A DNA stretch of 64,000 nucleotides, taken from Xanthostigma xanthostigma (Eukaryota; Arthropoda; Insecta; Raphidioptera; Raphidiidae). Below the pieces are notes generated by a model, which saw only the letters and a list, made by a program, of their open reading frames with translations, had not been told where the DNA came from and did no database searches. Both the position numbers and the translations under genes were made by a program. Position 1 is the first letter of the stretch, and the number at the start of each line of letters is the position of its first letter. Location of the stretch: NCBI GenBank assembly GCA_963575645.1, contig OY754470.1, forward strand, positions 47,213,201 to 47,277,200. Reading direction: 5' to 3'. This document shows, piece by piece, positions 1 through 11,134 of the stretch.

Positions 1-309
1 TTGTTCGTCTGTATATAGAAAAATATGAACTTGAAATAGTGCTAAATTTTTAAAGACGTGTTCGATAAAAGAGCGTCTAGAATTTTAAATCTTAGTTGTC
101 AGCTTGTTTTCCATTGTCAACATTTACATGCAATGAAATCATTTAAAGTCTTCCTACAAATGCTTCCGGTATCGTGACAGTTATATCATTTCGATGCTTT
201 CTGAAAACAGAATGATCTAAGCAATATATTTGTCGTTGTATTTTTTGATATGCGTTCTGGTCAAAGTTAACCCACCACTCAATTTTTCTGTTAAGCTTTG
301 AAATCATCA
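1..309. other. AT-rich intergenic, nothing recognised
   Basis: No coding frame, RNA gene or repeat boundary recognised. Confidence 0.5.
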
Positions 310-530
310 GATATTAATTGAATTATGATGTTTGGATGAAGAACTTCTTTCGTAGCATAGGATCAAAAACAAAAACAATTTATACCATAGTATTGTTTTT
401 TTTTTTTTAATTTTGAAAAAATGCTTCGGTAAAAGCCATTAGCATAACAAAAAAAAAACAATAACTTTTGTTTTTGATTCTATACTACGAGGATGCTCTT
501 CATCCAAACATTATAATCAACCAAGGATCA
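310..530. repeat. foldback MITE
   Basis: Inverted arms of about 60 bp (about 322-384 and 459-520) share GTTTGGATGAAGA and CATCCAAACAT with ATCAAAAACAAAA inside them. The outer right flank GGTTGAT...CCAAGGATC recurs as one end of a related fragment at 21570-21640 in gene A intron 1, which marks the family as mobile. Confidence 0.65.
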
Positions 531-2121
531 CAGTCATCTCTTCTTTGGTTGAGATAAGTTTTCTTACTGATTGAATTTTTAGAAAGCGAGAGAAGATAAT
601 TGAGTTTAATAAAGATAAAAGTTTAAAACAAATAAGGATGGTCCTAGTTAGCCAAAAAATGCACCAGTGCTTCCCGTTTTGTGTTGGATCTAATCAACAA
701 ATAATCTGGATATTCTTAGGAGCTCCAGAATATTGGCCATTATCCTGTGGAATGATACACCGCCTCATCAATTTATGGAGGTCAAAAATTGATTATTGTA
801 ATCGAGCATAAGTGCAAAGTTTATTATTACTGCTATTTTATTTTTGTACCGTATCATAAAAATAATACAAATGTGTAATATAACAATTTTTCAAGCCACG
901 CTTTTATAGTTGATAACCTCCAAACTTTGTATGATAGAATAAAAAAGTTCTATCATTTTTTAAATGCCGAAAGACATTATCAGAACAATAATTAGTGCCA
1001 CCGATTGTCGACAAGCTGACTGCTACTTAACTCCACATGTGAAGAAATGAGAAGATTAAATGGGAGAAATTTTCCAAAAAAAGTGGATGATCTCATAGTT
1101 AAATTATGAAAAATATACAACGCTAAAAATAAATATCCATCACAAAAGTTGTAAAATTGGATAATTGCGGTCTGAACTCGCCCGCCGAGAGTTTCTGTCC
1201 ATGAAATACTCAGGAAAAATTATTATTGACCTGTAATTTTCTCAATTACCGTCCCATTGAACTTTGAAAAATTTGATTTTGACAGCTCGGTAACTTGACA
1301 GATTTGCATTTTTGGAAAAAAAGTTTCCAACCAAAGTTGTATTTTTTTGCCAACTCAATCAAAATAAGTCATAAAAAATGGGGGTTACTATTTAAAAAAT
1401 TCGACTTACCTCCACCCCCCGAGGAGGGTTGGGGGTAAGGGGGATGATTGTGCCCCCGAACGATGTCCACCTAACAACCGTACAGCTTTTGTTGGAAACT
1501 TTTTTTTAAACCCCACTGTTTTCAAATATCTGCCTGGTAAGACTAAAATGGATCACCTATATATAGTAGGTATATAAAAAACTTGTATCTGTCGCGAGTG
1601 AACTACCTTAAGAAAAGACAATACTTAACTATAAGTTTGTGGTAGGTGTAAGTAATTTAATGCAATAAGCGTATGAAATATGAATAAACATTAGAGACTT
1701 CCATAATTAAAAAATTTCCATAATGGGAAAACGTTTTGTACAATAACTACATTAAAGAGATGGAACTGCAGTAAAATACGAATGACTGCATTTTAGTGTA
1801 AATACTGTTGTGCTGATGGTAAAATGAGACTGTAACCAAACTTCTATTGCAGCATTTTGTGTTAAGTCACAGTCTGAACAAATGGAGATTCTAGTTTTAT
1901 TTCCCCATTTTTTAGCGACATGAGTTTGCAAAATGTATTAGTTATGAGCATTTGAAAGTTTGAACATTTCAAACTCGGTTTTCTTCAAAACTAGACAAGA
2001 TACAGAGCTGCGCCTGTGCTCATTGGATTCAGCGTGTCAAAATCTACCGGGTTGCCTTAATATCAACCAGTTCTGGGAGACATCGATTTTAAAAATTTTT
2101 ACAGGGGAAGGGCTATTTGTA
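531..2121. other. intergenic, no gene; a G/C-run patch near 1400-1460
   Basis: No gene found. Around 1168-1540 the text (CCACCCCCCGAGGAGGGTTG and flanks) looks like a repeat fragment rather than unique DNA, but I cannot name it. Confidence 0.4.
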
Positions 2122-2595
2122 TTAGTGTATTTGGCAAACAATTACCAAGTGTGGACAGTTTATTTGACAAAGTGTTGGCCTTATTAGCCTATTTGAAAAA
2201 TAAGGCCAATACCAAATGCGCGTTACCGTGCGCTTGTCGGTTTTTCGAGGCACATCAAAGGAGTCAAATAGGCAAATAAACCGTCCACACAATGGCTATA
2301 TTCAGAAGCGCACGCGTCGTGAACCTGTACGGACGTGCAGTATTTTTGTGTTTGTGCTGTGAGCGAGAACTGGAACAATTACTATTGAAAATGAATTGGG
2401 ACAATGAAACAGTGCTAAAATTTCTGGAATTTTGAACCTTGCGTTCTGCTGCCAAATGTTTGTGTGTTTGTTATTTGACTGCCATGTGTGGATGGTCGTA
2501 TTTGCCTCTGTTTGCATGTTTGTCTTGAACGTCATATATTTTGCCAAATACAACAAACACCCAATACCGAACACAAATAGCCATAAAGGATGCAA
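2122..2595. repeat. MITE-like inverted structure
   Basis: ATTTGGCAAACAATTACCAAG followed by GTGTGGACAG at 2130-2160 is mirrored by CGTCCACACAATGGC near 2280 and by a second inverted segment (ATATTTTGCCAAATAC) at 2536-2552. The sequence is terminal-inverted-repeat-like with internal rearrangement; the family is not certain. Confidence 0.45.
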
Positions 2596-3089
2596 TTGGT
2601 CATCTTCATAAGTTTCGAGTAATTAGTATTCAGAAAATTTTTAGGAGCTTTTGCTGCGTCTTTCAAAATTTAAAAATCCGTTATTTATTACTATTAAACA
2701 ATATACATTCAATCTAGGTAATCATGGAGTACATCATTAATTTAAACGGATGGAACATTTAATCCGAAACTTCCTGTAATGTGGGTGATAATAGAATTTA
2801 TAAACATCAGCTGGTCTCACTTAACTGGACAGCAATAATAACTGTTTTAATTGTGCTTAGGTTTACAAATATACAGAGTTTTTACTATGCAGTAGATGAA
2901 GGAGGTGACAAAAACATATTTTATAATCAATTTCGCAGATTATATTATTGACGCATTTATATCAAACATGAAACTAAAAGTAATCGAATAATAAAAAATT
3001 ACATATTATTTTCTCATTAGAAAAATGATTTTTTATATTAATTTCGCAAAATACTCGCGTGAATTTTGCTAATATTATGTATTATAAAG

Positions 3090-3347
3090 CAGTGATGTCA
3101 AAGATACGGCCCTCAAGCTACTTCAATACGGCCCGCGATCAGAATCTATCCAGTGAGGATCTTAGACCCCTTGAGCTTATCAAAAACAAGAGATCTCGGG
3201 TCAACTTATATAATATACCCTTCTTATTACCTTTATAATAAAATTGATTTAAACTAAATATTTTAATTTAAATTAGGGTCTGGCCCGCTAACACACCCTA
3301 AATCTTATAAATGGCCCTTTAAAAAAATCGCTCTCACAGTGCTATTC
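3090..3347 (+). mobile_element. hAT-type MITE, copy 1 (CAGTGATGTCAAAGATACGG end)
   Basis: Starts CAGTGATGTCAAAGATACGG and shares most of its length with 20403-20704 in the opposite orientation (CTGGCCCGCTAACACACCCT, ATCTATCCAGTGAGGAT). No transposase. The right end is eroded and abuts another hAT element. Confidence 0.7.
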
Positions 3348-3355
3348 TGATAGGT

Positions 3356-3859
3356 CAGTTATTCCCAAAGTGGTCTATATCGACCCCCAGAGGTTGACGA
3401 CAACTTGCAAGGGGTCCATGACAGCGGGAAAAAAATTGGGGGTCCATGAAATGAAAATGGGGGTCAACGATAGTGAATCTCCTAACAAAAAAAAAACAAA
3501 CTGGACATCGTTAGCCGAAGAGATTTAAGATTAAATCTAACTAAATTGATGCCAAATGTTGAAAATTTATTATTAAAGCATCAGGTTCATCCCTCACACT
3601 AAAAGCATTTATTTTTTGCCTAGTTATTTTATTTAACAGAAAGTAAATTTTAATTTGATTCGTTTAATATAAAACTAAACATTTCACACTACCGTTATAA
3701 ATTTAAATCGTTCAAAGTGAATAGCCCTATACCGGTTGTCAAAAATACATTTGAAATAAATGAATTTGCAAAAAATCAATATCAGATATGCAGGGGGTCT
3801 ACCCAAAACCGAAAAACATGACAAGTGGTCTACGAGACAAAAAAGTTTGGGAACCTCTG
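3356..3859. mobile_element. hAT-type MITE with perfect 8-bp duplication
   Basis: Ends CAGTTATTCCCAAAGT and TTTGGGAACCTCTG form imperfect terminal inverted repeats. Both sides carry TGATAGGT (3348-3355 and 3860-3867), an exact 8-bp target duplication as hAT transposases make. It is 504 bp long and non-coding, with internal GGGGGTC blocks typical of such elements. Confidence 0.85.
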
Positions 3860-3867
3860 TGATAGGT

Positions 3868-4985
3868 GAACGGTCAATGTTATAGCTTACATTGCCGTTA
3901 AACTTATATCGCTTTCTTGCAAATTCCACATTGTATAAATCGAGACATAAATATAACAGCGCTTCAAATTTTAACACTATGACCATGCCGAATAGCCCCA
4001 TAAGAATGCTGTTCTTTTTTTGCATAATTAATGCACAACTGGATATTGCAACTGGCGGAGAGGAGGAAAACGCAAGAAATGTTGCGTAGTTTGTACGTGC
4101 TAATAGAGTGAACGCATTCACGGTCCAGTCGTGGACTTGACCATAACAACGCTGTGATTTGTTCGAGTGGTCACCGACGCATACATAAATAAACATAAAT
4201 AAACAAACGTGCGAAAACAATTGACCAACACAATATAGCGTGTCATTTGTTAAACAAAATACGTGCGTTTTAATCATTCCATTGCAGTTCAATTATTTTG
4301 TTAATTACAATAAATATTTTGTTGATTAAACAATATTATAACATATAATTAATAGTTTTCCTTAGCATATTTGTTGTAAAAAAATCGCACTGTTTGCGAA
4401 TGTGATAACTTGATATTTTGTTATCTGGATCATTCAACATAGAGATGCCTTTTTACGTGAGTATTATAATCTATATATTTATGATGCTGCTACTCACTTT
4501 AACCAACAGATGTGTCGTAGGTAATTTACCTGATGGGTAATTAATAAAAACCGGGTTCTTCTTCTTTTTTCACATCGTGTAGAAATCAAATATACGAATA
4601 TTTTAAGTAACTTTTTTATCAAAACTCAAAAATAAGAGAGAAACAGCCTTCAAAGTTTAATTAATTTTTTAAAATATTATTTAATTCAAAACCTCGGTTA
4701 ATAGACGCGAAGAAATGATAGCACGAATCGGAAATTCAATCGAAATTTTTTTTGTAACAGTACTGTACAATACGTACGTACGTACGGTACTATAAAATTT
4801 AAAAAATTATCAATTTTAAATGTACAAAATTCTAATACCGATAAATTTCTATTCTTAATATATATTTTAATAGTAGATACTAAAAAAAAAAGTTTTTTTG
4901 ATTGATATAACATGATTATTATTTAACAATATGACAATTAAAAACTTAAATTACAAATCGAATAACTCTAATACCTATATAATAT
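3868..4985. other. AT-rich intergenic, nothing recognised
   Basis: No coding frame of plausible composition. A TACGTACGTACGTAC run lies near 4770-4790. Confidence 0.4.
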
Positions 4986-5275
4986 GTAAGCCATGAGGAA
5001 GGAAATATATTTTCCGAAACGTCGGCAGCATATACCATTAGAAATCATTTATAGCCTTCTCCGAAATAATGAATCCTTTCTTATTAAACATAGGCTAAAC
5101 TAATACACCTTTTTAGTACCTTTATTATTATTTTAATTTATACCTGTAATTGCTATATAATGTAAAGATTTTTGTTTATGAACTTAGTTTAGTGTATTGC
5201 TGAAGATGAGAGCATAGCTCTCGAAATGTACATCCACTAATAAACTTGTTGTGGTAAGAAGTAACTATTCTCTAT
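4985..5275 (+). repeat. repeat ends with two CTGANGA/GAAAC hairpin motifs
   Basis: TGAGGAAGGAAATATATTTTCCGAAACGT (4993-5021, read in two halves) and CTGAAGATGAGAGC + ATAGCTCTCGAAATG (5202-5230) each present a short hairpin between TGANGA and GAAA. The second recurs nearly unchanged at 10058-10090. Both probably belong to dispersed repeats. Confidence 0.5.
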
Positions 5276-6069
5276 TTTTTATTAATACACCTTACACATT
5301 AAAAAATGATGACGAGAATTAAGATTCTGCTATCACTAGCAATGATGAACATGAGAGTAGGAGAGTTATCAACATTTATACACCGTGAAAATTTGTGTTA
5401 CACTTTTTTTGTAATGTCTGAAAAATCGAAGACCTACCTGAAGGGTAGTAGGGCCTAGCCAAGCCTTGAATTTTTAACTTAGCGAAATTTTATTTGTAAA
5501 AAAAGTCTTTTAAGCATTTTCCAATATTAATATCTTCAAATTTATAGTGTTTAATAAAATAAAAAAATAAATAAGTATCATTATTTAGTTGGGTCTTAAT
5601 GTTTACCAGGCGAATCTGAATTGATAGATAGATAGATTGTGAATTATAGACGCTCAACAGCTGAGGTCATCAGCGTCAAAAAATCTGAATTGAGACATTA
5701 CAAAAGAAGTGTTTCTCAAATTTTCGCGGTGCCTCAAGTATCTACTCAAAAATGTTTGACAGATCTTGGACAGTGTGACATGATTTTATACATGAGCAAT
5801 GGTTTCGATGTATCTGAATTAAAAATGAGTGGTGCAGAAAATTGATAGACGAAGATGAATAGTTTTTTGAGTTTTAGAGTTTAGAACACAAAAGAAGAAA
5901 AATTATTTAAATAATTAAATTAAAAAAAAGAAAAAACCCTGGTAAAAACCCATTTACATACTATGCAAAATATATTTACCTGATATTTATTCCATCACTA
6001 ACACTGACTGAGCCTTGTAACTAACTAAAATATTATTATAAGGCAGTAGCGTAAGTAACCATAAGCAAA
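5276..6069. other. AT-rich intergenic, nothing recognised
   Basis: No gene recognised. A short frame near 5639-5845 has no recognisable domain. Confidence 0.4.
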
Positions 6070-6460
6070 ACAGGCCCGTAGCTAGAGAAGCCAATGACAA
6101 GGCCTAAACATTAAAGGACATAAATTTAAAATATACCCGTGTCTCTCCTTGACTTGGTCAGTATCAAAAAAAAGTGCTAGGTCTTCTTGCTTTGTGAAAG
6201 AACCAATCAGAAAACAGTATATCTTCTCACGCGGGCGACATGAACAAACGCCCACAAACCAACATGGCATCATTCTGTTCAGAGTCAGACAACAGACACG
6301 TTTATATTTGAACTGTCACTCCGCGCAGATCTAGCCCCAAAACAAGCTTGAAAAGACGTCTCGTGTGAAGCGAGCAGATAAAAAGCAATTAAGAAAAAAC
6401 TAGTAGTCAAATCTAGCAAGGAATCTAGCGGCAAATCCAGCCTCGTGTGCAGCGGGCTTA
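6070..6460. mobile_element. Harbinger-like MITE family H1, copy 1
   Basis: Right end CCAGCCTCGTGTGCAGCGGG, with inner blocks GGGCGACATGAACAAACGCC and AACATGGCATCATTCTGTTC, is shared with 13907-14303 and 28322-28789. The ends resemble GGCCGCTGCACACGAGG. Non-coding and less AT-rich than its surroundings. Confidence 0.6.
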
Positions 6461-6878
6461 GTTACATGTAAGGAAATCGTAAACCGGTTGCCTAGTAATA
6501 AGGTACTTAAATATAACTTTTACCTGTACATGTGATGAAGACTCTTGCACTTCGGACACGGATCTGTAAACAAAGAATGCCAGTAGTTGAACAATGTACT
6601 TTGGCCAGGTAAAAATTTTACTGTTAGTTTTATTATAAAAGGTAACTAGACATAATATTAACATAATAATTATTCCTAGTTTTTTTTTTGCAATCTTATT
6701 ACTTATTGTATTAGTTCGCATTTAACACTGACATTTTTTTTTCAATTTTACATGCAACGTTCTTAGTTTAAATTGAAAATTGAAGACGCCTCATTTCTTA
6801 ATGTTTTGTGTATAGATTTTAAATCTACCTGCTTTGCAAAATAATAAAATTAAAAAAAAACGTAAATGATATAAAATT

Positions 6879-7040
6879 ACTTCAAGTAAATAAAATTGTC
6901 GACCAATTTTTTTCAGACCATACGATATATTGACAAAAAATAATAAAAATACAAATCAATATAACACAAGACTATTATTTTTTGTCAATATATCGTATGG
7001 TCTGAGAAAAATTGGTCGACAATTTTATTTACTTGAAGAG
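6879..7040. repeat. foldback element, family F1, copy 1
   Basis: Arms of about 65 bp (AAATAAAATTGTCGACCAAT ... ATTGGTCGACAATTTTATTT) flank a 30-bp spacer. The same arm recurs at about 27107-27180 (partial) and 57602-57885, and at 41520-41570. Confidence 0.75.
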
Positions 7041-7106
7041 TTCTATTCAGACGTTAATCAAAGATTTGATATAAAATTAGTAGAAGTTTTGTTCCAAAAT
7101 ATGTAT

Positions 7107-7355
7107 TGAAGGAGATTTATTTGGTTGAGGAACAATTGAAATAAGCTTTACCAAAGTATCGCTTGTGGCCAACGTTTCGAAAATTATATTTTCATCCTAA
7201 GGGAATATAGAAATCATAATAATATTAATGTAATTGAATACTATACATGTTCATAGGCCCTGAGGATGAAAATATAATTTTCGAAACGTTGGCCATAAGC
7301 GATACTTTGGTAAATCTTATTTTAATTGTTCCTCAACCAAATAAATCTCTTTCAG
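7107..7355. repeat. foldback element with mirrored GAAACGTTGGC hairpin motifs
   Basis: Arms of about 95 bp (GAGATTTATTTGGTTGAGGA ... TCCTCAACCAAATAAATCTC) enclose about 55 bp. Each arm carries the hairpin motif GGATGAAAATATAATTTTCG followed by AAACGTTGGCC, so the motif occurs once on each strand. Confidence 0.75.
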
Positions 7356-7554
7356 TAAATGATATAGGAAAAAAATGAAGTGTTAGGTGTACGTTGAAAA
7401 AATATTAAATTATTTCCGAATAGTACCTATTAGATACAGTGTTTAAAGTTATTTATCTAAAATTCTGATTCATTTTATGTTAATATAATGCAGGGTACAG
7501 CAATCTACTCGTAAATAATTATTTTTATAATACCCATTTCATAACATATATTAG

Positions 7555-7697
7555 ATCTGTTCTAAGTAGTCAGAGAACGGTAACAGAACCGTCACAGTCT
7601 TGCGCAGTAGCCAAAACGAAACTGTTTATATCGAGTTTAGAGTAGCAAGACTGCGACGGTTCTGTTACCGTTCTCAGACAGCATGGAACAGACCTAT
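7555..7697. mobile_element. MITE family G (GGTAACAGAACCGT), copy 1
   Basis: Inverted ends GAACGGTAACAGAACCGTC and its mirror GACGGTTCTGTTACCGTTC, with outer GTTCTAAG/CATGGAAC, make a hairpin of about 140 bp. Matching element at 16676-16812 and a one-ended relative at about 45450-45506. Confidence 0.7.
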
Positions 7698-7778
7698 TAT
7701 GTAATAATTTATATTCAGCCGTTGTGAAAAACATTAGAAGCCGTCTTGGGACACCTGACCGATTTGGAACATAAATTT

Positions 7779-8160
7779 AAGCTTGCCAATTGCAACTTTA
7801 AGTTACAAAACCTATTACAGACACTTCCCAAAGCCCTATGGACATTCTACGAACACATCTTAAAGCCCTATAGACACTGCAACTTTTAGTTACTAGCAGC
7901 GCCACTTAAGTGACTATTCTAGTAACCAATAAATCTCAGTAGATGTCGCCATCAACAAAAGCCATGTTGCAATCCTACGCATACAGACAAGAAGCGTAAC
8001 GCGCTGTCATCTAACTAAATACTAGTAACTAAATTTCGCTCTGTTGTCTAGATGTCGCTTTCAACTAAAGCCATGTTTAATCCAACCCACACATGTAACG
8101 CCCTCTCATAAACCGTCGTCTCAGAAAAGTATCGCGTCAATTGCACGGTTTTACTCCCAA
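7779..8160 (+). repeat. dispersed repeat R1, copy 1
   Basis: Shares AGCAGCGCCACTTAAGTGAC, CAACTTTAAGTT and a GTCAATTGCACG end with 40674-40960. The copy is longer here, with partial internal duplication (GATGTCGCCATCAACAAAAG and ATGTCGCTTTCAACTAAAG). Type unknown. Confidence 0.6.
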
Positions 8161-8211
8161 CTAAACGCGCCATTAGATGTTTCATAACAAAAATATTTGA
8201 AAGCAAGTTTT

Positions 8212-8708
8212 ATTATATACAAATTGTACCAAATCAAAACAGTCCATAGAACATTCTGTGTGTAAGACAGAGACGATATTATATAAAGCACTAAAGCAGT
8301 AAGTAAGAATGAGATAAATGATCGCTAATAGTTACTGTGGTTATACAACATGATAGAATCGTCTTTGTTTTCTACAGTAAAAATCACAATTTTATCAAAT
8401 GTTAGTATTCACTAGTGAAATTATTGATAAAATGGCTATTTATACTGTTCGGGAAAAAAACCAAATAATTAAATGGTTTTATGGTGGTAATTCAACCGCC
8501 AACATAATAAATTTATTTGTAGTTGTTTTAATTGATAAATTGGTAAAAAGATTAGTGTACGTAATTATTTATTTACGTAACTACAGTAACTATATTAGCG
8601 ATCTTTTATCTCATTCTTACTTACTGCTTTAGATCTTTATATATCGTCTCTGTCTTACACACAGAATGTCCTATGGACCGCTTTGATTTGATACAATCTG
8701 TATATAAC
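8212..8708. mobile_element. non-autonomous DNA transposon with about 130-bp inverted ends and transposase N-terminus remnant
   Basis: Ends TTATATACAAATTGTACCAA and the mirror of TTGATACAATCTGTATATAA continue for about 130 bp of paired sequence. Between them, from ATG 8432, a frame reads MAIYTVREKNQIIKWFYGGN and then STANIINLF. This resembles the helix-turn-helix start (YT.EEK..IIKWFY.G.S) of insect Tc1/mariner-type transposases. The remainder of the transposase is absent. Confidence 0.7.
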
Positions 8709-8784
8709 TTAAGTGTAAATGTTTTTTTCTTATTCTTCTTCACATCCGAGTATTATTAATGGTATATATGAAACTATAAAACTT

Positions 8785-9193
8785 TTAAGGTAGTACGAGC
8801 ACCAAGGCAACTTTAAATAAAAGGCTTCATTTTTTTTTATATGAAGTTGGACTAAATCTAAACCAATTCTGAAAATTTTAGGGGGGGTTGCCCGATTATT
8901 TAAATAAATAAATGACTTCAAAAGTAGGCATATTTAACATTGGCTTTATGGTAAAACGGTAGATGGATGATATGTTTTCATTGATTTCTCCAAAACTAGT
9001 CGATGGAAATAAAAAAAAAACTATTTAAATTAAAGTTAAAACCTTAATAAATTATTGCAAACAAAAAAAAACCCGTTGGGCCCGACAAATTAAAAATATA
9101 TTTAATTAAAAATATTAAATATCTTTTTAATTAGTAAAATAAAAAAAATCAAGCCTTTTATTTAAAATTACCTTAGTGCTCGTACTACCTTAA
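8785..9193. mobile_element. MITE flanked by TTAA
   Basis: Inverted ends of about 43 bp (AAGGTAGTACGAGCACCAAG ... CTTAGTGCTCGTACTACCTT) are bounded by TTAA on both sides (8785-8788, 9190-9193), as expected for piggyBac-like insertion. The interior is AT-rich and non-coding, with a CCCGTTGGGCCCG patch. Confidence 0.7.
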
Positions 9194-9258
9194 GATAACA
9201 TATTTTTTTTATATTATGTTTTGCAATAACTTCTATCAACAGTAAATACTAAATAGAA

Positions 9259-9285
9259 CACATACCGCTAGTTTAGCGGTATGTG
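9259..9285. repeat. 27-bp perfect palindrome, copy 1
   Basis: CACATACCGCTA-GTT-TAGCGGTATGTG is a perfect 12-bp inverted repeat. The same palindrome, inverted and one pair longer, occurs at 26226-26254. Confidence 0.85.
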
Positions 9286-9689
9286 CAATAATAAAATAAT
9301 AGATCTCAGATCAGTGACCGGGAACTGGTTCCTTTACCTTATAATATGTTTAATCAGATTATTAACTTCGTACCTAGTGCATAGCTTATCGATTTTATGT
9401 CAATTTATAATTTAGGAAAATTTTGTGTGTAATTAACATGGGATGTTTATGAATATTTAAGATATTTGCAGGAGAATTTCAATGACTTTTTTTCCAAAAC
9501 GCCAACAAAATAAGTTCCCTCGCGGTGCGGTTAACTGACAAATCACTATAAAAGACATAACATTAAGAACTAAGAATAGATTGTTTGCTAATTATAAGCA
9601 TAAATCATATTTTATTTTTCAATCGTGTTTTCATTATAAAGAGAAACTATTAATAATGAAAATTTAAACATTTAAATATCGCGCACACT

Positions 9690-9955
9690 TGTTAAGCACG
9701 GACCTGCACTACCAGCACAGCACGGAGCAAAAAGTCCTGTAAAGGTACCTATGCTATTTAACGGCGTAGCGCACATTAGACCAGCACCTGCAACCAGCAG
9801 CCAGCAACGACTGTTAGTCGGTCGCCTGCATTTTCTGTCTAGCCGTGCTGGACCCGTCCAGTGTGCTACTGATGTTTAATTTGCAAAATGGCTACCGCAC
9901 TTATACGAAACCTGCACTGGAAAATGCTGGTTTGTGCTGTGCTGTTTGTTTAGGA
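9690..9955. repeat. GC-richer MITE-like island
   Basis: AGCACGGACCTGCACTACCA and a mirrored AATGCTGGTTTGTGCTGTGC bracket a segment with repeated CAGCAC/GTGCTG words, much less AT-rich than its surroundings. Likely a DNA-transposon derivative. Confidence 0.45.
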
Positions 9956-10037
9956 TTATGCTCGACAGGTGTCTTTTAGTTAAAAAAAAAAAGAATAGTT
10001 ACTTCTTACACACAGCAGTTTTATTAGCGGATGTACA

Positions 10038-10095
10038 TTTCTTCAGTTTAGTGTTTGCTGAAGATGAGAGCATAGCTCCCGAAATGTACATAATT
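10038..10095 (+). repeat. repeat fragment with CTGAAGATGAGAGC hairpin motif
   Basis: Near-copy of 5190-5234 (TGCTGAAGATGAGAGCATAG then CTCCCGAAATGTACAT), showing that the hairpin motif moves as part of a repeat. Confidence 0.55.
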
Positions 10096-10130
10096 TAGTT
10101 TTTTTTTCTAATGTCGCGTCTTTTTTTTTG

Positions 10131-10411
10131 GAGTTTAGTCCTTAAGAAACGATTTTGAGTTGTAAGGCCCGGTACGGAAATTTTATGAGTAGTAAAATCA
10201 ATTGGTGAGGCGTTACGCTCCACCGCTTCTAGTGTGGCGTTACACTCGTCCGCTTCAAAAGAAACAAACATATATATCTGTAGGATTTAACGTGCAAAAG
10301 AGTGAGATGGAATACAAAAGAGAGAAACATATAGATGTATCTGTAGGATTTAACGTGCGAAAGAATGAGATGGAATACATTACACAGCGTATCTAAAGAG
10401 TAAACTCCAGT
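10131..10411. mobile_element. MITE family M2, copy 1, with internal 63-bp duplication
   Basis: Shares AAATTTTATGAGTAGTAAAATCAATTGGTGAGGCGTTACG (in two halves) and AACGTGC..AAGA.TGAGATGGAATACA with the inverse copy at 46891-47101. TCTGTAGGATTTAACGTGC starts at both 10277 and 10340, a 63-bp tandem duplication absent from the other copy. Confidence 0.65.
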
Positions 10412-10893
10412 CGTGCGTCGGAGCTGACACACATACCTAACCCTAAAAATGTTGTCTACAGCGAAAATATACATTTTAATAAAAATGAAAATAAGATGTT
10501 TTGAATAATTGACTACTACCTCACTATAACGGTATAACCTAAAATTTATCGTTTCAAAGGTTCAAACGACATTGAAATTAAATTCATTAAATTATTTTGA
10601 ACAAACAAAAATGGGATACCTATTCAGAAATGTGAAAGTATATGTATTACAAATTAAGTAATTAATTGAATATTAGTGATTTAAACACCGATAAAAACCT
10701 GTTATTTTTTTTATTTACATCGCAAAAGCAACAGAAATTCCTGAAGCTGATTCTTTTTTGTGTTTTTCCCATTAAAAATTAAAAATCAATGTTGATTTTT
10801 GTATTTGTCATCTTTATTTGAAAGAAATATCGGCAAATAAATCAAACATTTCATAAATCTGCAAAGCCTAACTGTTTTAAATATAAACATTTT

Positions 10894-11134
10894 CGACAAG
10901 AATTAAAGGATTGAAAACCACTCCAAAATTGTTAAAAATTTAATTTGTTTCTTGATAAGCCGCTTTTGTAATAAATTACATAAAAAAAATGAGAATTTAT
11001 TACGAAATTTTCATAATGAAAATAGATATAAAAATTTGATATCTGAAGAAGTAATATTACGAAAGTGGCTTATCAAGGAATAAATTAAATTTTTAACAAT
11101 TTTGGAGTGGTTTTTAATCCTTTAACTCTTGTCG
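10894..11134. repeat. foldback element
   Basis: Arms of about 77 bp (CGACAAGAATTAAAGGATTG ... TAATCCTTTAACTCTTGTCG) with few mismatches enclose about 85 bp. No coding content. Confidence 0.75.

Noticed and set aside
3684-4292. 202-codon open frame on the - strand
   Set aside because: It crosses the right boundary of a hAT MITE (ending 3859), so it cannot be an ancestral gene. Composition is not coding-like and there is no domain.
7255-7300. Calling the CTGANGA/GAAAC hairpins active hammerhead ribozymes
   Set aside because: One extra base follows the CTGANGA box in every copy, and stem III with a cleavage triplet is not evident. Kept as a finding only.
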